Origin: Prevotellaceae bacterium UBA4332
GTDB taxonomy: Bacteria > Bacteroidota > Bacteroidia > Bacteroidales > Bacteroidaceae
Assembly: GCA_002394365.1 (NCBI GenBank)
Contig: DGTQ01000005.1
Location: 1 to 64,000 of the forward strand
Length of the DNA stretch: 64,000 nt
Direction: 5' to 3'
Made by a program: the position numbers and the translations under genes. Below are positions 25,791 through 36,060 of this stretch, piece after piece; position 1 is the stretch's first letter, and every line of letters starts with the position of its first letter. The notes beneath the pieces are model-generated. The model saw only the letters and a program-made list of their open reading frames with translations, ran no database searches and was not told where the DNA came from.

Positions 25791-26064
25791 ATCACACCCC
25801 CAAACCACCCCTTTTCACCCCATTTTAGCCCTGTTTTCAGCCTAAAACAACTGCCTAAAACCCCAAATCCCCTCACTATCAGCATCTTACCTCGTTTCGC
25901 GAGATTTCAAAATTTGAAGCCAACTTCCCGTTCGCTCGCAAAATCTTCACTCTCGCGGCTTCAGAAAAACTCACTTTGTCAGGAAAAATGCCGTTTCACT
26001 AACAAAGTGAAAGAATCCACCCTTCTTCCCTATGAAGCCCTAATATGCTTTTTCCTTTGATATA

Positions 26065-26096
26065 TTTGGAAAATCGAAAATTATTTCTTACCTTTG
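26065..26096 (+). promoter_or_regulatory. Promoter of the accessory cluster
   Basis: TTTG (26065-26068), 20 nt, TACCTTTG (26089-26096), 25 bp before the first ATG of the 26.1-28.9 kb cluster. Confidence 0.75.
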
Positions 26097-26121
26097 TAGC
26101 AAGAACTATAACTAACCTAAA

Positions 26122-26706
26122 ATGGAACAGCAACAACAAATACAACAACAGCAGTTGGAACAACTACGCATTGACCAAGAGTTAGAACAGCTTCGTATCG
26201 TAAGAGAAATGGAGCAGGAAACAAAACCAAGCAAGAACGGATGGATAGTAGTGTTGGTGTTTGCGATTGTTATGATATGTCTTTTCTTTGCTCTCAGTGC
26301 AAACGCAGAACCGCTCAATTTTGCAGACCGCAACATAGAACGACGGGCACTTATCAAGGGAGATACTGATAATGACGGACACATATCAAAAGAGGAAGCA
26401 GACTCCGTCAAGTCTCTGATTCTTACCCAGTATCGTACTGATATGTTTGAGGTAAGCACCTACGAAGACCTTGCTAAGTTTCCCAATCTTGAGAAATTGT
26501 GGCTGGGCGAAAGCAAACTGGAGACTGTTGACCTATCCAACAACTGGAATCTGAAGTATGTCCATATAGAGAGCGACAATCTCAAGACGCTCATCCTCGC
26601 CGTGGGATGTGTACCAAAGTTGGCTTATCCCATGCACAGCGGTGAAGTGCTTATCAAGCGCATAAAGAACCCTGATGCACCTGGAGCCATGTTTTTCCCA
26701 TACTAA
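26122..26706 (+). CDS. Membrane protein with EF-hand-like loop and leucine-rich segment
   Basis: 194 residues. A Gln/Glu/Leu-rich coiled N-terminus (1-35) precedes one membrane helix (41-59). A textbook EF-hand loop follows at 81-92 (D81, D83, D85, G86, I88, E92), then a short leucine-rich stretch (about 120-165, LEKLWLGESKLETVDLSNN). It is probably anchored with the calcium-binding and LRR part outside the cytoplasm. I do not recognise a named family. It is the first gene of a four-gene cluster, 12 bp before the next. Confidence 0.75.
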   Translation: MEQQQQIQQQQLEQLRIDQELEQLRIVREMEQETKPSKNGWIVVLVFAIVMICLFFALSANAEPLNFADRNIERRALIKGDTDNDGHISKEEADSVKSLILTQYRTDMFEVSTYEDLAKFPNLEKLWLGESKLETVDLSNNWNLKYVHIESDNLKTLILAVGCVPKLAYPMHSGEVLIKRIKNPDAPGAMFFPY

Positions 26707-26718
26707 ACCCATACCAAT

Positions 26719-28038
26719 ATGAAACGATTGAGCCTGATAGCATTACTGGGACTGGCGGCAATGGCTAGCCATGCACAGTTTCCCGTCAGCGACCCACATT
26801 GCGCCTATTGCGATGTGAATCTGAGAACAGCTTCTTCCCACAAGAGTAACTGTCCCTATTACTCTAAACCATCAAACGATGATGAGTCGTCTTCAAGCAG
26901 CAGTTCTTCTTCGAGTTCAAACTCCACACATCTACGTGATTACAAGCCACTTCCCGAAGTCAAAAGCCGATTGACCATTTCACCTGCCAAATATGATATT
27001 ATATACAAAACCGGCATGAATGATTCTAGGTTTACTTGTCCTTGTTGTGGTTGTGTTGTTCATGAGCGATGGTGTCCTTTTGCCATACAGCAGAAGGAGG
27101 CCAGAGAAGCGAAGGCCAAAGCAATCGCCGCAACAACACCCGAAGAACGGCGTAAAGCGATAATACATTTTCATGTTTGTGAGAATAACTTGCTCAGTTC
27201 CTTTGATTTTTGGACAGATAAATCTAATAAAAAGCGAGAAGAGACCGAGCGAAAGGTTCAGTCAACACAACAAAACAATGCCACATCTACGCACACTGTC
27301 ACACCAGGCGCATTTATAGCTAAAAACTACGACAAAGAGCTGACATTCGGAAGTGACTTCGCACGTGCCCTCGGAGCCACCATGCTCAATGGCGAGGAGC
27401 GTTGGCTACTTACCAATGCCAACGGTGAGGAAGTGGGCCAATTCTCCAAGGTAGAATTTGTAGAGGCTAGCGGCATTGACCAATATATTCTTGTACGTGA
27501 CTTCAACGGTAAGTGGGGCATTTACGGACGAGGCGGCCACTGCTTATGCGAGCCCAAATTTGAGAGTGTCAAGATGTTATCGACTATTGTCAATGATGTT
27601 GGGGGAAAAGAAGTGGTCTTCGATGTTACTATGAGGAACAATAGCGGTGTACTCCAGCACGGTATTTACAATCCTAGCAACTATGAACCAAAACATTTTT
27701 TGGGTGAGAACCTTAAAACCCTTCCTATCCCGTGTGAGTATGACTATGTGGAATTGATTGACCGTAGTTCAACGGTTGACGGCGTGCTTGCAAAGGTGAG
27801 GAAAAACGGTTTGTCTGGAGTAATCAGCACTTTCAACGGTATAGTGGAGATACCAGTTGCATATTCTTATATCAACACTTACTTCACGCTCAAGGGTGGA
27901 ATGTACTTCCTCGTGGGCGACAGCAACCGCATGGGGGCTTATCACGTGGACAATGAGGTGGTAGAAGTGGTGCCAGTCACTGACGGTTACACGCTCGACA
28001 AGGTGAAAAGTCTAATCGCTGAAAAAGAAAAAGAATGA
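26719..28038 (+). CDS. Secreted WG-repeat-like protein with two Cys/His clusters
   Basis: 439 residues with a signal peptide (1-20, ending SHAQ). Two Cys/His clusters follow: C28, C31, H41, C45, and C106, C109, H114, C118, both ending H-x3-C, so metal binding is likely. A Ser-rich linker (about 55-70) separates them. The C-terminal half has WG-type repeats (FNGKWGIYGRGG). The function is unknown. It overlaps the next gene by 4 bp (ATGA), so the two are translationally coupled. Confidence 0.75.
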   Translation: MKRLSLIALLGLAAMASHAQFPVSDPHCAYCDVNLRTASSHKSNCPYYSKPSNDDESSSSSSSSSSSNSTHLRDYKPLPEVKSRLTISPAKYDIIYKTGMNDSRFTCPCCGCVVHERWCPFAIQQKEAREAKAKAIAATTPEERRKAIIHFHVCENNLLSSFDFWTDKSNKKREETERKVQSTQQNNATSTHTVTPGAFIAKNYDKELTFGSDFARALGATMLNGEERWLLTNANGEEVGQFSKVEFVEASGIDQYILVRDFNGKWGIYGRGGHCLCEPKFESVKMLSTIVNDVGGKEVVFDVTMRNNSGVLQHGIYNPSNYEPKHFLGENLKTLPIPCEYDYVELIDRSSTVDGVLAKVRKNGLSGVISTFNGIVEIPVAYSYINTYFTLKGGMYFLVGDSNRMGAYHVDNEVVEVVPVTDGYTLDKVKSLIAEKEKE

Positions 28039-28493
28039 AAATATATATAATAGCTATTTTAGTTTTGTTGGCTTTGCAGGTGGTGTCAGCATCATCACCT
28101 GAGGAAATGTACGGCATGTACGACAAAGACGGGAAGTATCGTGAAATGACTGAGCAGGTTGAGCAGATAAGACTCAGATCGGAGGAAGCCCAAAAAGAGA
28201 AGCAAACGAAGAACATGATTATTCTGGTTGTTTCACTCATCGCTGGGCTCATCCCTGTATGTGTTATTGGTGGAAAAGTGATACGTAATCAAACGTGGAA
28301 AACCAACCCTACAGGAACAACACAAGGTATAGCTATTGCCCTTGCTGGAGGATTTGCCCTCTTTGCCTTCAACTATGGTTGGTTCTATCTGAAATACTTA
28401 CATAAAGATATTTTCAAGCCTCTCTTTTCCATCGCCTTCATCATACTGCTAATAGGAATCGGTATCTATTTGGCGAGAAACAAGAAACTATAA
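28035..28493 (+). CDS. Small membrane protein
   Basis: 152 residues. A signal-peptide-like N-terminus (1-19, ALQVVSASS) and a charged helical region (about 35-60) are followed by three hydrophobic segments at about 61-82, 96-118 and 127-147. No family is recognised. Coupling to the WG-repeat gene suggests they work together at the envelope. Confidence 0.7.
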   Translation: MKIYIIAILVLLALQVVSASSPEEMYGMYDKDGKYREMTEQVEQIRLRSEEAQKEKQTKNMIILVVSLIAGLIPVCVIGGKVIRNQTWKTNPTGTTQGIAIALAGGFALFAFNYGWFYLKYLHKDIFKPLFSIAFIILLIGIGIYLARNKKL

Positions 28494-28509
28494 TGAAGGA
28501 GACTGAATT

Positions 28510-28884
28510 ATGAGCAAGAAGAGAACAACTCCAGAGTTTATTACGGAACTGAAGCCAAACGAGATATTCGTTTTTGGCAGTAACTTAGGCGGAATGCATG
28601 GTGGTGGAGCCGCTTATGTGGCTTATCGTAAGTTTGGTGCCATCATGGGTCAGGGCGTCGGCTTGCAAGGGCAGAGCTACGCAATTCCCACTATGCAGGG
28701 AGGAGTTGAGACCATCCGTCCCTATGTGGACGAATTCATAAAGTTTGCTGAGGAGCATCAGGACCTGACCTTCCTCGTAACTCGCATAGGGTGTGGCATA
28801 GCAGGCTTCACGGATGAGGAGATTTCCCCACTCTTCGCTAAGGCTCACAGCATAGATAACATAGTGCTGCCTGAAGGGTGGTAA
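28510..28884 (+). CDS. Macro-like protein (phage-type FGSNLxGxHG family)
   Basis: 124 residues with VFGSNLGGMHGGGAA at 21-35 and RIGCGIAGFTDEE in the C-terminal half. This pattern resembles macro-domain-like proteins also seen in phages; I recall the NCBI label A1S_2505 family but could not check it. Macro domains bind or hydrolyse ADP-ribose derivatives. It is 16 bp after the membrane protein gene and may be part of the same transcript. Activity is not established. Confidence 0.7.
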   Translation: MSKKRTTPEFITELKPNEIFVFGSNLGGMHGGGAAYVAYRKFGAIMGQGVGLQGQSYAIPTMQGGVETIRPYVDEFIKFAEEHQDLTFLVTRIGCGIAGFTDEEISPLFAKAHSIDNIVLPEGW

Positions 28885-28952
28885 CAATATGATATTTTTG
28901 GGGATAAAGGAATTTATTTTGCACAAACATTCCAAAATCCCCATTTTTTTTG

Positions 28953-28960
28953 TACCTTTG
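28953..28960 (+). promoter_or_regulatory. Putative -7 element for valS
   Basis: TACCTTTG lies 32 bp before the valS ATG. No clear TTTG is present at the expected -33 distance. Confidence 0.5.
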
Positions 28961-28992
28961 CACATTAAACAACAAAACAAAGAAAAGAACCA

Positions 28993-31719
28993 ATGGAATT
29001 AGCAAGTAAATACTCTCCTCAGGAGGTAGAAAATAAGTGGTATCAGTACTGGACAGACCACAAGATGTTTGCAAGTAAGCCTGACGGCAGAGAACCTTAT
29101 ACTATAGTTATCCCTCCACCAAACGTGACGGGCGTGCTCCACATGGGACACATGCTCAACAACACCATTCAGGACATCCTCATCCGTAAGGCTCGTCTGG
29201 ATGGCAAGAACGCCTGTTGGGTGCCTGGCACTGACCATGCTTCTATTGCTACCGAGGCTAAGGTGGTGAACAAACTGGCGCAGCAGGGCATAAAGAAGCG
29301 CGACCTGACGAGAGAGCAGTTCCTGGAGCATGCGTGGGACTGGACAAAGGAGCATGGAGGCATAATACTGAAGCAGCTGAGAAAGCTCGGTGCTTCATGC
29401 GACTGGGACCGCACGGCTTTCACTATGGACGAGAAACGCTCGGAGTCGGTGATGAAGGTGTTTGTTGACCTCTATGAGAAGGGATACATATACCGAGGTC
29501 TGCGCATGGTGAACTGGGACCCTAAGGCTCAGACGGTGCTCTCTACCGAGGAGGTGATATACAGGGAGGAGAAGTCAAAGCTCTACCACCTTAAATATTA
29601 TGTGGCTGATGCCGAAGAGAACCCTGTAGTGCTGACTGGCGCTGAAGGCGAGGTGTTTCACAAGGACGAGAAGGGCTACTATGCTGTTGTAGCTACCACG
29701 CGTCCTGAGACCATCATGGGCGATACGGCTATGTGCATAAACCCTAAGGACGTGAAGAACCAGTGGCTGAAGGGCCACAAGGTTATCGTTCCGCTGGTTA
29801 ACAGGGTAATCCCCGTAATCGAGGACCGCTACGTTGACATAGAATTTGGTACGGGCTGCCTGAAGGTTACTCCTGCTCATGACGTAAACGACTATGCGCT
29901 GGGCAAGACTCACAACCTCGAGATAATCGACATATTCAACCCCGACGGCACAATATCAGAGGCAGCAGGACTGTATGTGGGCAAGGACCGCATGGAGGTG
30001 CGCAAGCAGATTGCCATAGACCTTGAAGCTGCTGGACTGATGGAGAAGGTGGAGGACTATGATAATAAGGTAGGCTATTCTGAGCGCAATCAGGATACAG
30101 CTGTTGAGCCTCGCCTGTGCAAGCAGTGGTTCCTATCCATGAAGCACATGGCTGACATAGCTCTGCCTCCTGTGATGAACGGCGAACTGAAGTTCTACCC
30201 AACAAAATACGTCACCACATACAAGAACTGGCTGGAGAACATACAGGACTGGTGTATCTCACGTCAGTTGTGGTGGGGACACAGAATTCCTGCCTACTTC
30301 CTGCCTACTGCTGAGGGCGAGGAAGAGCGCTATGTGGTAGCACTCAACGAGGAAGAGGCACTGAAGAAAGCAAAGGAGATAGACCCAAGCATAACGGCCG
30401 ACCAGCTGAAGCGCGACGAGGATGCTCTCGACACATGGTTCTCCTCATGGCTGTGGCCTATATCACTCTTCGACGGTATCAACAACCCAGGCAACGAGGA
30501 GATAAACTACTACTACCCCACTGCCGTGCTGGTTACTGGTCCCGACATCATCTTCTTCTGGGTGGCAAGAATGATAATGGCTGGTTGCGAATACGAGAAG
30601 CAGATACCTTTCAAGAACGTATATTTCACAGGCATCGTGCGTGACAAGCTGGGCAGAAAGATGAGTAAGTCACTCGGCAACTCGCCTGACCCTCTGGAAC
30701 TGATTGAGAAGTTTGGTGCCGACGGTGTGCGCATGGGTATGATGCTCGCTGCTCCTGCTGGCAACGATATTCTGTATGATGATGCCCTCTCGGCTCAGGG
30801 TATGAACTTCTGCAACAAGATGTGGAACGCCTTCCGCCTTGTAAAGGGTTGGGAGGTAAAAGACGAGCAGGCTTCAGACTCAAACAGGAAGGCTATCGAA
30901 TGGATGAACGCCAAGATAAGAAGTGTCTATGCCGAGATAAACGATGACTATGACAAGTATCGTCTTAACGAGGCGCTGATGGCTGCATTCAAACTGTTTA
31001 CCGACGAGTTCTCTGGCTGGTATCTGGAGATGATAAAGCCAGCCTACCAATGTCCGATAGACAAGGAGACCTTTGAGGCTACACTCGACATATTCGACAA
31101 GTTGCTCCACATTATCCATCCATTCATGCCATTCATAACAGAGGAATTGTGGCAGCACATAGCTGAGCGCAAGGACGGCGAGGCTCTGATGATTGACGTA
31201 TTCAAACTCGATGCTCCAACGGAGGCTGACGAGAAGATTATGGCAAACTTTGAGGAGGCTAAGCAGATAATCTCTGGTGTGCGTGGCGTAAGACAGTCTA
31301 AGAACATCGGTCCTCGTGAGCCTCTGGCTCTTGAGGTGGTCGTAACTGGAGATGACGACAAGGTTATCACCCAGTGTCCTGCCATAGGTCCTATCATAAA
31401 GAAGATGGCTGGACTGGAAGGTATCAACTACGTGGAGCAGAAGGGTGAAGGCTCGTCTGCCTTCATGATTGGCACAAGGGAGTATGCTGTTCCTCTGGGC
31501 AACCTCATCGACGTGGAGGCTGAACTGGCTAAGGCTGAGGCACAGCTGAAGCACCTGCAGGGTTTCCTCATGGGTGTAAGGAAGAAGCTCTCCAACGAAC
31601 GCTTCGTGGCCAATGCACCTGAGGCTGTCGTTGCCCTGGAGCGCAAGAAGGAGTCAGACTCTTTAGAGAAGATTGCTGCCCTCGAGCAGACCATAGCCGA
31701 ACTGAAGAAGACACTCTAA
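28993..31719 (+). CDS. valS: Valine--tRNA ligase
   Basis: 908 residues, class I synthetase. The HIGH motif is HMGH in [12 protein letters not shown], and KMSKS is present in [14 protein letters not shown]1 editing domain includes the [12 protein letters not shown] signature, and the C-terminal coiled-coil arm typical of ValS closes the protein (about 840-908). It charges tRNA-Val and edits mischarged Thr. The gene is intact. A 54-bp spacer of short repeats separates it from the next gene. Confidence 0.97.
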   Translation: MELASKYSPQEVENKWYQYWTDHKMFASKPDGREPYTIVIPPPNVTGVLHMGHMLNNTIQDILIRKARLDGKNACWVPGTDHASIATEAKVVNKLAQQGIKKRDLTREQFLEHAWDWTKEHGGIILKQLRKLGASCDWDRTAFTMDEKRSESVMKVFVDLYEKGYIYRGLRMVNWDPKAQTVLSTEEVIYREEKSKLYHLKYYVADAEENPVVLTGAEGEVFHKDEKGYYAVVATTRPETIMGDTAMCINPKDVKNQWLKGHKVIVPLVNRVIPVIEDRYVDIEFGTGCLKVTPAHDVNDYALGKTHNLEIIDIFNPDGTISEAAGLYVGKDRMEVRKQIAIDLEAAGLMEKVEDYDNKVGYSERNQDTAVEPRLCKQWFLSMKHMADIALPPVMNGELKFYPTKYVTTYKNWLENIQDWCISRQLWWGHRIPAYFLPTAEGEEERYVVALNEEEALKKAKEIDPSITADQLKRDEDALDTWFSSWLWPISLFDGINNPGNEEINYYYPTAVLVTGPDIIFFWVARMIMAGCEYEKQIPFKNVYFTGIVRDKLGRKMSKSLGNSPDPLELIEKFGADGVRMGMMLAAPAGNDILYDDALSAQGMNFCNKMWNAFRLVKGWEVKDEQASDSNRKAIEWMNAKIRSVYAEINDDYDKYRLNEALMAAFKLFTDEFSGWYLEMIKPAYQCPIDKETFEATLDIFDKLLHIIHPFMPFITEELWQHIAERKDGEALMIDVFKLDAPTEADEKIMANFEEAKQIISGVRGVRQSKNIGPREPLALEVVVTGDDDKVITQCPAIGPIIKKMAGLEGINYVEQKGEGSSAFMIGTREYAVPLGNLIDVEAELAKAEAQLKHLQGFLMGVRKKLSNERFVANAPEAVVALERKKESDSLEKIAALEQTIAELKKTL

Positions 31720-31721
31720 AA

Positions 31722-31771
31722 GGGAACGCTAACGGGAACTATTTTAACTGTGAACTGTGAATTGTGAACTG
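31722..31771. repeat. Spacer repeats between valS and the membrane protein gene
   Basis: GGGAACGCTAACGGGAAC is followed by an 8-bp-period block AACTGTGAACTGTGAATTGTG. The first word recurs in the DEAD helicase tail coding sequence and in looser form in the kinase/RapZ gene. The second recurs at 8861-8882. Confidence 0.7.
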
Positions 31772-31773
31772 AT

Positions 31774-32406
31774 TTGATTACCGACCTCTACATACATCGT
31801 TCCTATGTACGCTGCGTAAGCGACGGCTATAGGTGGCTCGCCAAGAACTTAGCAAAGGTGAGTAAGGTTATGGTGCCCTATTTCCTATGTTTCTCTATTG
31901 TGTTTGTCCTGTCAAATGCGGTAAACACTCACGCTAACGTGGCTATTCTGGCGGGCAAACAGATATTCATAGAGGAAGTTATTGCAGCTATAATACTTGG
32001 TGTGCTTTCATTCATCACCTACATAGTAGCTCTTGCAAGGATGTTGAAGATGTTCAAGCAGATGTTTGGCATAAGCGCCAAACTGAAGGGCAACATAGGA
32101 AGGGCTATAAAGGGTGTATTCCGTCATTTTGGTAAAGTGCTTGGCACCACTCTCCTGGCTCTCTTCATAGCCTGCGTTTTGAGTGTTGTGGTGTATCTGC
32201 CTTATGTCGTTTCTACTTATGCCTATTTCAGCAGCATTGAGGCACAGGTGAACTTCGGAGATACGGCAGAGATAAGCAATGGTGGCTATGCTGTCATGCT
32301 CACTACCTGCGCCATTTGCTACACCATTATAAATATAATATCTGTAGGATTCTACGCTTCTCTGCTCTTCCTCTATGGGAGCCTCAGGGCAGGACGCAAT
32401 GCTTAG
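31774..32406 (+). CDS. Membrane protein, unknown
   Basis: 210 residues from a TTG start (MITDLYIHRSYV); no earlier ATG is in frame, and the next Met is residue 33. Four to five hydrophobic segments lie near 34-52, 66-90, 124-150 and 172-200. No family is recognised. The spacer before it holds GGGAACGCTAACGGGAAC and 8-bp-period GTGAACT repeats. It may share a transcript with hisB, 42 bp downstream. Confidence 0.65.
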   Translation: MITDLYIHRSYVRCVSDGYRWLAKNLAKVSKVMVPYFLCFSIVFVLSNAVNTHANVAILAGKQIFIEEVIAAIILGVLSFITYIVALARMLKMFKQMFGISAKLKGNIGRAIKGVFRHFGKVLGTTLLALFIACVLSVVVYLPYVVSTYAYFSSIEAQVNFGDTAEISNGGYAVMLTTCAICYTIINIISVGFYASLLFLYGSLRAGRNA

Positions 32407-32448
32407 TTTCATAATGCTTGGTTACTTTACATTATATATATATAAGGT

Positions 32449-33519
32449 TTGAAAAAGGTACTCTTCATAGATCGCGACGGCACTTTGATAAAAGAGCCAG
32501 CAGACGAACAGATAGACTCTTTCGAGAAGTTGGAGTTTGTAGAGGGGATGTTTCGCAATATTTCCTTCATTCGCAAGAATCTTGACTTCGAATTTGTCAT
32601 GGTGTCTAATCAAGACGGTTTGGGAACAGACTCGTTTCCTGAGGACACATTCTGGCCTGTTCACAACTTCATCCTCCAGACGCTAAATGGTGAAGGCGTG
32701 GAATTTGACAATATACTGATAGACAACCATTTCCCTGCTGACAATCATCCCAACCGCAAGCCTGGCACAGGGATGCTGAAAGAATATATCAGCAACCCTG
32801 AGTATGACCTCGCAAACTCTTACGTCATAGGCGACAGAGAGACTGATGCCCAACTGGCTGAAAACCTTGGGTGTAAGGCTCTTATACTCGGCAAGGACGG
32901 ACTTGATTGGGACAAGATTGCAGAAATACTCTATGCTGGTGAACGCATCGTAGAGATTACTCGCACCACGAAGGAAACGGACATAACCGTCCGCATAAAC
33001 CTCGACGGCACAGGAAAGTGCGACATCGAGACGGGCTTGGGGTTCTTCGACCACATGCTGGAGCAGATAGGCAAGCACGGAATGACAGACTTATATATAA
33101 GGTGTAAGGGCGACCTGAATGTTGACGAGCACCACACCATAGAGGATACGGGCATAGTGCTCGGCGAATGTCTGCTGAAGGCTCTCGGCGACAAGCGAGG
33201 CATAGAGCGCTACGGCTACAGCCTGCCCATGGACGACTGCCTCTGTCAGGTAGCTCTTGACTTCGGAGGACGTCCCTGGCTGATATGGGATGCAGACTTC
33301 AAGCGTGAGAAGGTAGGCGAGATGCCGACTGAGATGTTCCAGCACTTCTTTAAGTCCGTGAGCGATGCAGCCAAGATGAACCTCAACATCAAGGCGGAAG
33401 GCACTAACGAGCACCACAAAATAGAAGGTATATTCAAGGCTTTCGCCCGCAGCATACGGATGGCAGTAAAAAGGGACATATATCACTTCCAACTTCCTTC
33501 CACAAAAGGTGCCCTATAA
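32449..33519 (+). CDS. hisB: Bifunctional histidinol-phosphatase / imidazoleglycerol-phosphate dehydratase
   Basis: 356 residues from a TTG start ([14 protein letters not shown]). The N-terminal HAD phosphatase (about 1-165) has nucleophile Asp 8 and Asp 10. The C-terminal dehydratase (about 170-356) carries the paired metal-binding DEHHTIED and NEHHKIE motifs. It catalyses two steps of histidine synthesis. No other his genes are in the window, so the gene is detached from a his operon here. Confidence 0.94.
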   Translation: MKKVLFIDRDGTLIKEPADEQIDSFEKLEFVEGMFRNISFIRKNLDFEFVMVSNQDGLGTDSFPEDTFWPVHNFILQTLNGEGVEFDNILIDNHFPADNHPNRKPGTGMLKEYISNPEYDLANSYVIGDRETDAQLAENLGCKALILGKDGLDWDKIAEILYAGERIVEITRTTKETDITVRINLDGTGKCDIETGLGFFDHMLEQIGKHGMTDLYIRCKGDLNVDEHHTIEDTGIVLGECLLKALGDKRGIERYGYSLPMDDCLCQVALDFGGRPWLIWDADFKREKVGEMPTEMFQHFFKSVSDAAKMNLNIKAEGTNEHHKIEGIFKAFARSIRMAVKRDIYHFQLPSTKGAL

Positions 33520-33582
33520 GTTAAATAAACTTAAAGAAAAAAGTCTTTCAACTTTCAATTTTCAATTTTCAACTATTATTGC

Positions 33583-33590
33583 TATCTTTG
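33583..33590 (+). promoter_or_regulatory. Putative -7 element for uxaB
   Basis: TATCTTTG, 52 bp before the ATG. It directly follows an 8-bp-period CAATTTT repeat (33546-33574), which occupies the place of the -33 element. Confidence 0.5.
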
Positions 33591-33642
33591 CAAAACAGAA
33601 AAACATTATTAAAATAACCATAAATACTAAACAAAAATCAAA

Positions 33643-35127
33643 ATGGCACAGCTAAAATCTTTATCAAAGCTAACAGCTCCTAAGAGCATAGCCCCAGAGA
33701 AAATCATCCAGTTTGGTGAGGGTAACTTCCTTCGCGCTTTTGTTGACTGGATTATTTGGAATATGAATGCAAAGACGAACTTCAATGGTTCGGTTGTTGT
33801 AGTTCAGCCTATCGAGAAGGGTATGGTACAGTGGCTTAACGGTCAGGACTGTCTCTACCACGTAAATCTTCAGGGACGTCTCAATGGTGAGCCTGTAAAC
33901 CAGCTTGACCGTGTTGACGTTATCTCTCGTGGCATTGACCCATACGCACAGAACTGGGCTTTCATGTCACTTGCTGAGCAGCCAGAGATTCGTTTCGTTA
34001 TCTCTAACACCACAGAGGCTGGTATCGCATTCGACCCTTCTTGTAAGTTTACCGATGCTCCTGCTTCTTCTTATCCAGGCAAGCTTGTTCAGCTCCTCTT
34101 CCGTCGCTATCAGACATTCAACGGCGACCCAAAGAAGGGACTCATCATCATGCCTTGTGAGCTTATCTTCCTCAATGGTCACCACCTGAAGGACTGCATC
34201 CGCAAGTACATTGAGCTTTGGAAGGACGATTTCGGCAAGGACTACGAAGGCTTCAAGGAGTGGTTTGAGAAGTACAACTACGTTTGCGCTACCCTCGTTG
34301 ACCGTATCGTTCCAGGTTTCCCACGCAAGGAGATTGCTGAGATTCAGCAGAAGATTGGCTACAAGGACAACCTCGTTGTTCAGGCAGAAATCTTCCACCT
34401 CTGGGTAATTGAGAAGGCTGAGAACATGACATGTGAAGAACTTCGTGATGAGTTCCCTGCTGACCAGGCTGGTCTCCACGTACTCATCGCAGAGTCTGAG
34501 GCTCCTTACCACGAGAGAAAGGTTACTCTGCTCAACGGCCCTCACACAGTGCTTTCACCAGTTGCCTACCTCTCTGGCATTAACATCGTTCGCGATGCTC
34601 TCCACGACGAGGTTATCGGCAAGTACATCAAGAAGGTACAGTATGACGAGCTGATGCAGACACTTAACCTGCCTATGGACGAACTCCAGAAGTTTGCTGC
34701 TGACGTGCTCGAGCGCTTCGACAACCCATACGTTGACCATCAGGTTACCTCTATCATGCTCAACTCATTCCCTAAGTTCCAGGCACGTGATCTTCCTGGT
34801 GTTAAGGTTTATCTGGAGCGTAAGGGCGAACTGCCTAAGGGTCTTGTACTCGGTCTCGCAGCTATCATCACTTACTACAAGGGTGGTACTCGTGCTGATG
34901 GTGCTCCTATCGAGCCAAATGACGACCAGAAGATTATGGACCTGCTCAAGCAGCTCTGGGCTACAGGCGACACCCGCAAGGTAGCAGAAGGCGTACTTGC
35001 TGCAGACTGGATTTGGGGTGAGCACGGCGACCTCAACAAGATTCCTGGACTTACCGATATGGTTGAAGGCTTCTTGAACGATATCCAGAGCAAGGGTATG
35101 GTTGAGACTGTTAAGTCTATTCTGTAA
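33643..35127 (+). CDS. uxaB: Tagaturonate reductase
   Basis: 494 residues of the mannitol dehydrogenase/altronate oxidoreductase family. The N-terminal part carries IIQFGEGNFLRAFVDWI, and the C-terminal domain has LNGPHTVLSPVAYLSG. It interconverts D-tagaturonate and D-altronate with NADH in galacturonate breakdown. It has its own promoter region and no other uronate genes beside it; an acetylesterase gene that may act on pectin lies 1.4 kb away on the other strand. Confidence 0.88.
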   Translation: MAQLKSLSKLTAPKSIAPEKIIQFGEGNFLRAFVDWIIWNMNAKTNFNGSVVVVQPIEKGMVQWLNGQDCLYHVNLQGRLNGEPVNQLDRVDVISRGIDPYAQNWAFMSLAEQPEIRFVISNTTEAGIAFDPSCKFTDAPASSYPGKLVQLLFRRYQTFNGDPKKGLIIMPCELIFLNGHHLKDCIRKYIELWKDDFGKDYEGFKEWFEKYNYVCATLVDRIVPGFPRKEIAEIQQKIGYKDNLVVQAEIFHLWVIEKAENMTCEELRDEFPADQAGLHVLIAESEAPYHERKVTLLNGPHTVLSPVAYLSGINIVRDALHDEVIGKYIKKVQYDELMQTLNLPMDELQKFAADVLERFDNPYVDHQVTSIMLNSFPKFQARDLPGVKVYLERKGELPKGLVLGLAAIITYYKGGTRADGAPIEPNDDQKIMDLLKQLWATGDTRKVAEGVLAADWIWGEHGDLNKIPGLTDMVEGFLNDIQSKGMVETVKSIL

Positions 35128-35172
35128 TTTGGAATAGGGCTAACAGATAAATAAAGAATAAGGCTTATAAGG

Positions 35173-36030
35173 ATGAAAGACGAAGGATTATCAGCTGAAG
35201 ACAAGAAACTTTCAACTATAAACATTCAACTTTCAGCCTTAGCAAGACAATATGAAACAAGGGAGTTCCTTGATGGCGACCCTTCTTGGTTTATGCACCA
35301 AGTGGAAGGAGAAGCCAACAAGGAACTCCTTGCTTTTATTGCCTCTGCCTTGAGTTATGGCAGCCGTAAGCAGTTTCTACCAAAGATACAATACATTCTC
35401 GACTGCTCAGAGGGTAACGTAGAAGGATGGCTCAGAACGAAACTATTTCGTAAGGACATTCCTGACAACGAGGATTGCTACTATCGTCTTTACACCAATC
35501 ATACGATGTATGAGTTTCTTGACTCACTCACTACAATGATAGAGCAGTACGGCTCTCTAAAAAACTATGTGAGGGAAGAACTCTTGAAACTATCACCTAC
35601 TCCATCACGCCAGGCACTTGACGCCATCAAAGCCATAACACACTGGTTTTGTCCTATTCTTCATTATGATAGTGATAATGCCAAGGAATCTCAAGCCTCG
35701 TCGTGCAGGAACTATTCGAGGACAGTTAGCGTTATCCCTAAAGACACGACATCCTCATGCAAGCGCATCTGCATGTTCCTTCGCTGGATGGTTCGCGACA
35801 AATCTCCCGTTGACCTCGGACTATGGGCTGACATAATAGACAAACGGACACTCATCATTCCTCTTGACACCCACGTCATGCAAGAAGCCAACCGATTAGG
35901 ACTGATAAGCACCAGAACCACATCTATGGCGACAGCCATAAAACTAACAGAAAGACTAAAGGAAATCTTTCCCGATGACCCGCTAAAGGGCGACTTTGCC
36001 CTCTTTGGTGTAGGAGTGGACGCACAATGA
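35173..36030 (+). CDS. TIGR02757 family protein
   Basis: 285 residues matching, by recall, the Bacteroidetes family TIGR02757 (DUF2400): LLAFIASALSYGSRKQFLPKI, KRICMFLRWMVR and IPLDTHVMQEANRLG. Part of the fold resembles helix-hairpin-helix DNA glycosylase-like proteins, but no activity is known to me. It is 45 bp after uxaB. The start may be a little downstream, since the first 20 residues are poorly conserved in character. Confidence 0.8.
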   Translation: MKDEGLSAEDKKLSTINIQLSALARQYETREFLDGDPSWFMHQVEGEANKELLAFIASALSYGSRKQFLPKIQYILDCSEGNVEGWLRTKLFRKDIPDNEDCYYRLYTNHTMYEFLDSLTTMIEQYGSLKNYVREELLKLSPTPSRQALDAIKAITHWFCPILHYDSDNAKESQASSCRNYSRTVSVIPKDTTSSCKRICMFLRWMVRDKSPVDLGLWADIIDKRTLIIPLDTHVMQEANRLGLISTRTTSMATAIKLTERLKEIFPDDPLKGDFALFGVGVDAQ

Positions 36031-36060
36031 TACGTTCGTTAATTTTCCTACCTGCTCATC

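Larger units (their letters stand above)
25498..26064. other. Gene-free spacer with terminator and repeats
   Basis: I see no convincing gene in this stretch. It holds small hairpins (TTGCC/GGCAA near 25547-25559), a strong terminator at 25685-25716, a short 21-bp-type array at 25729-25790, and an inverted TTTCACT/AGTGAAA pair near 25995-26013. An open frame spanning it has repeat-derived composition. Confidence 0.6.

Noticed and set aside
25545..26060. A 171-residue open frame after the acyl-CoA synthetase gene
   Set aside because: It runs through a terminator hairpin and a repeat array and ends near the next promoter. Composition is unlike a protein.
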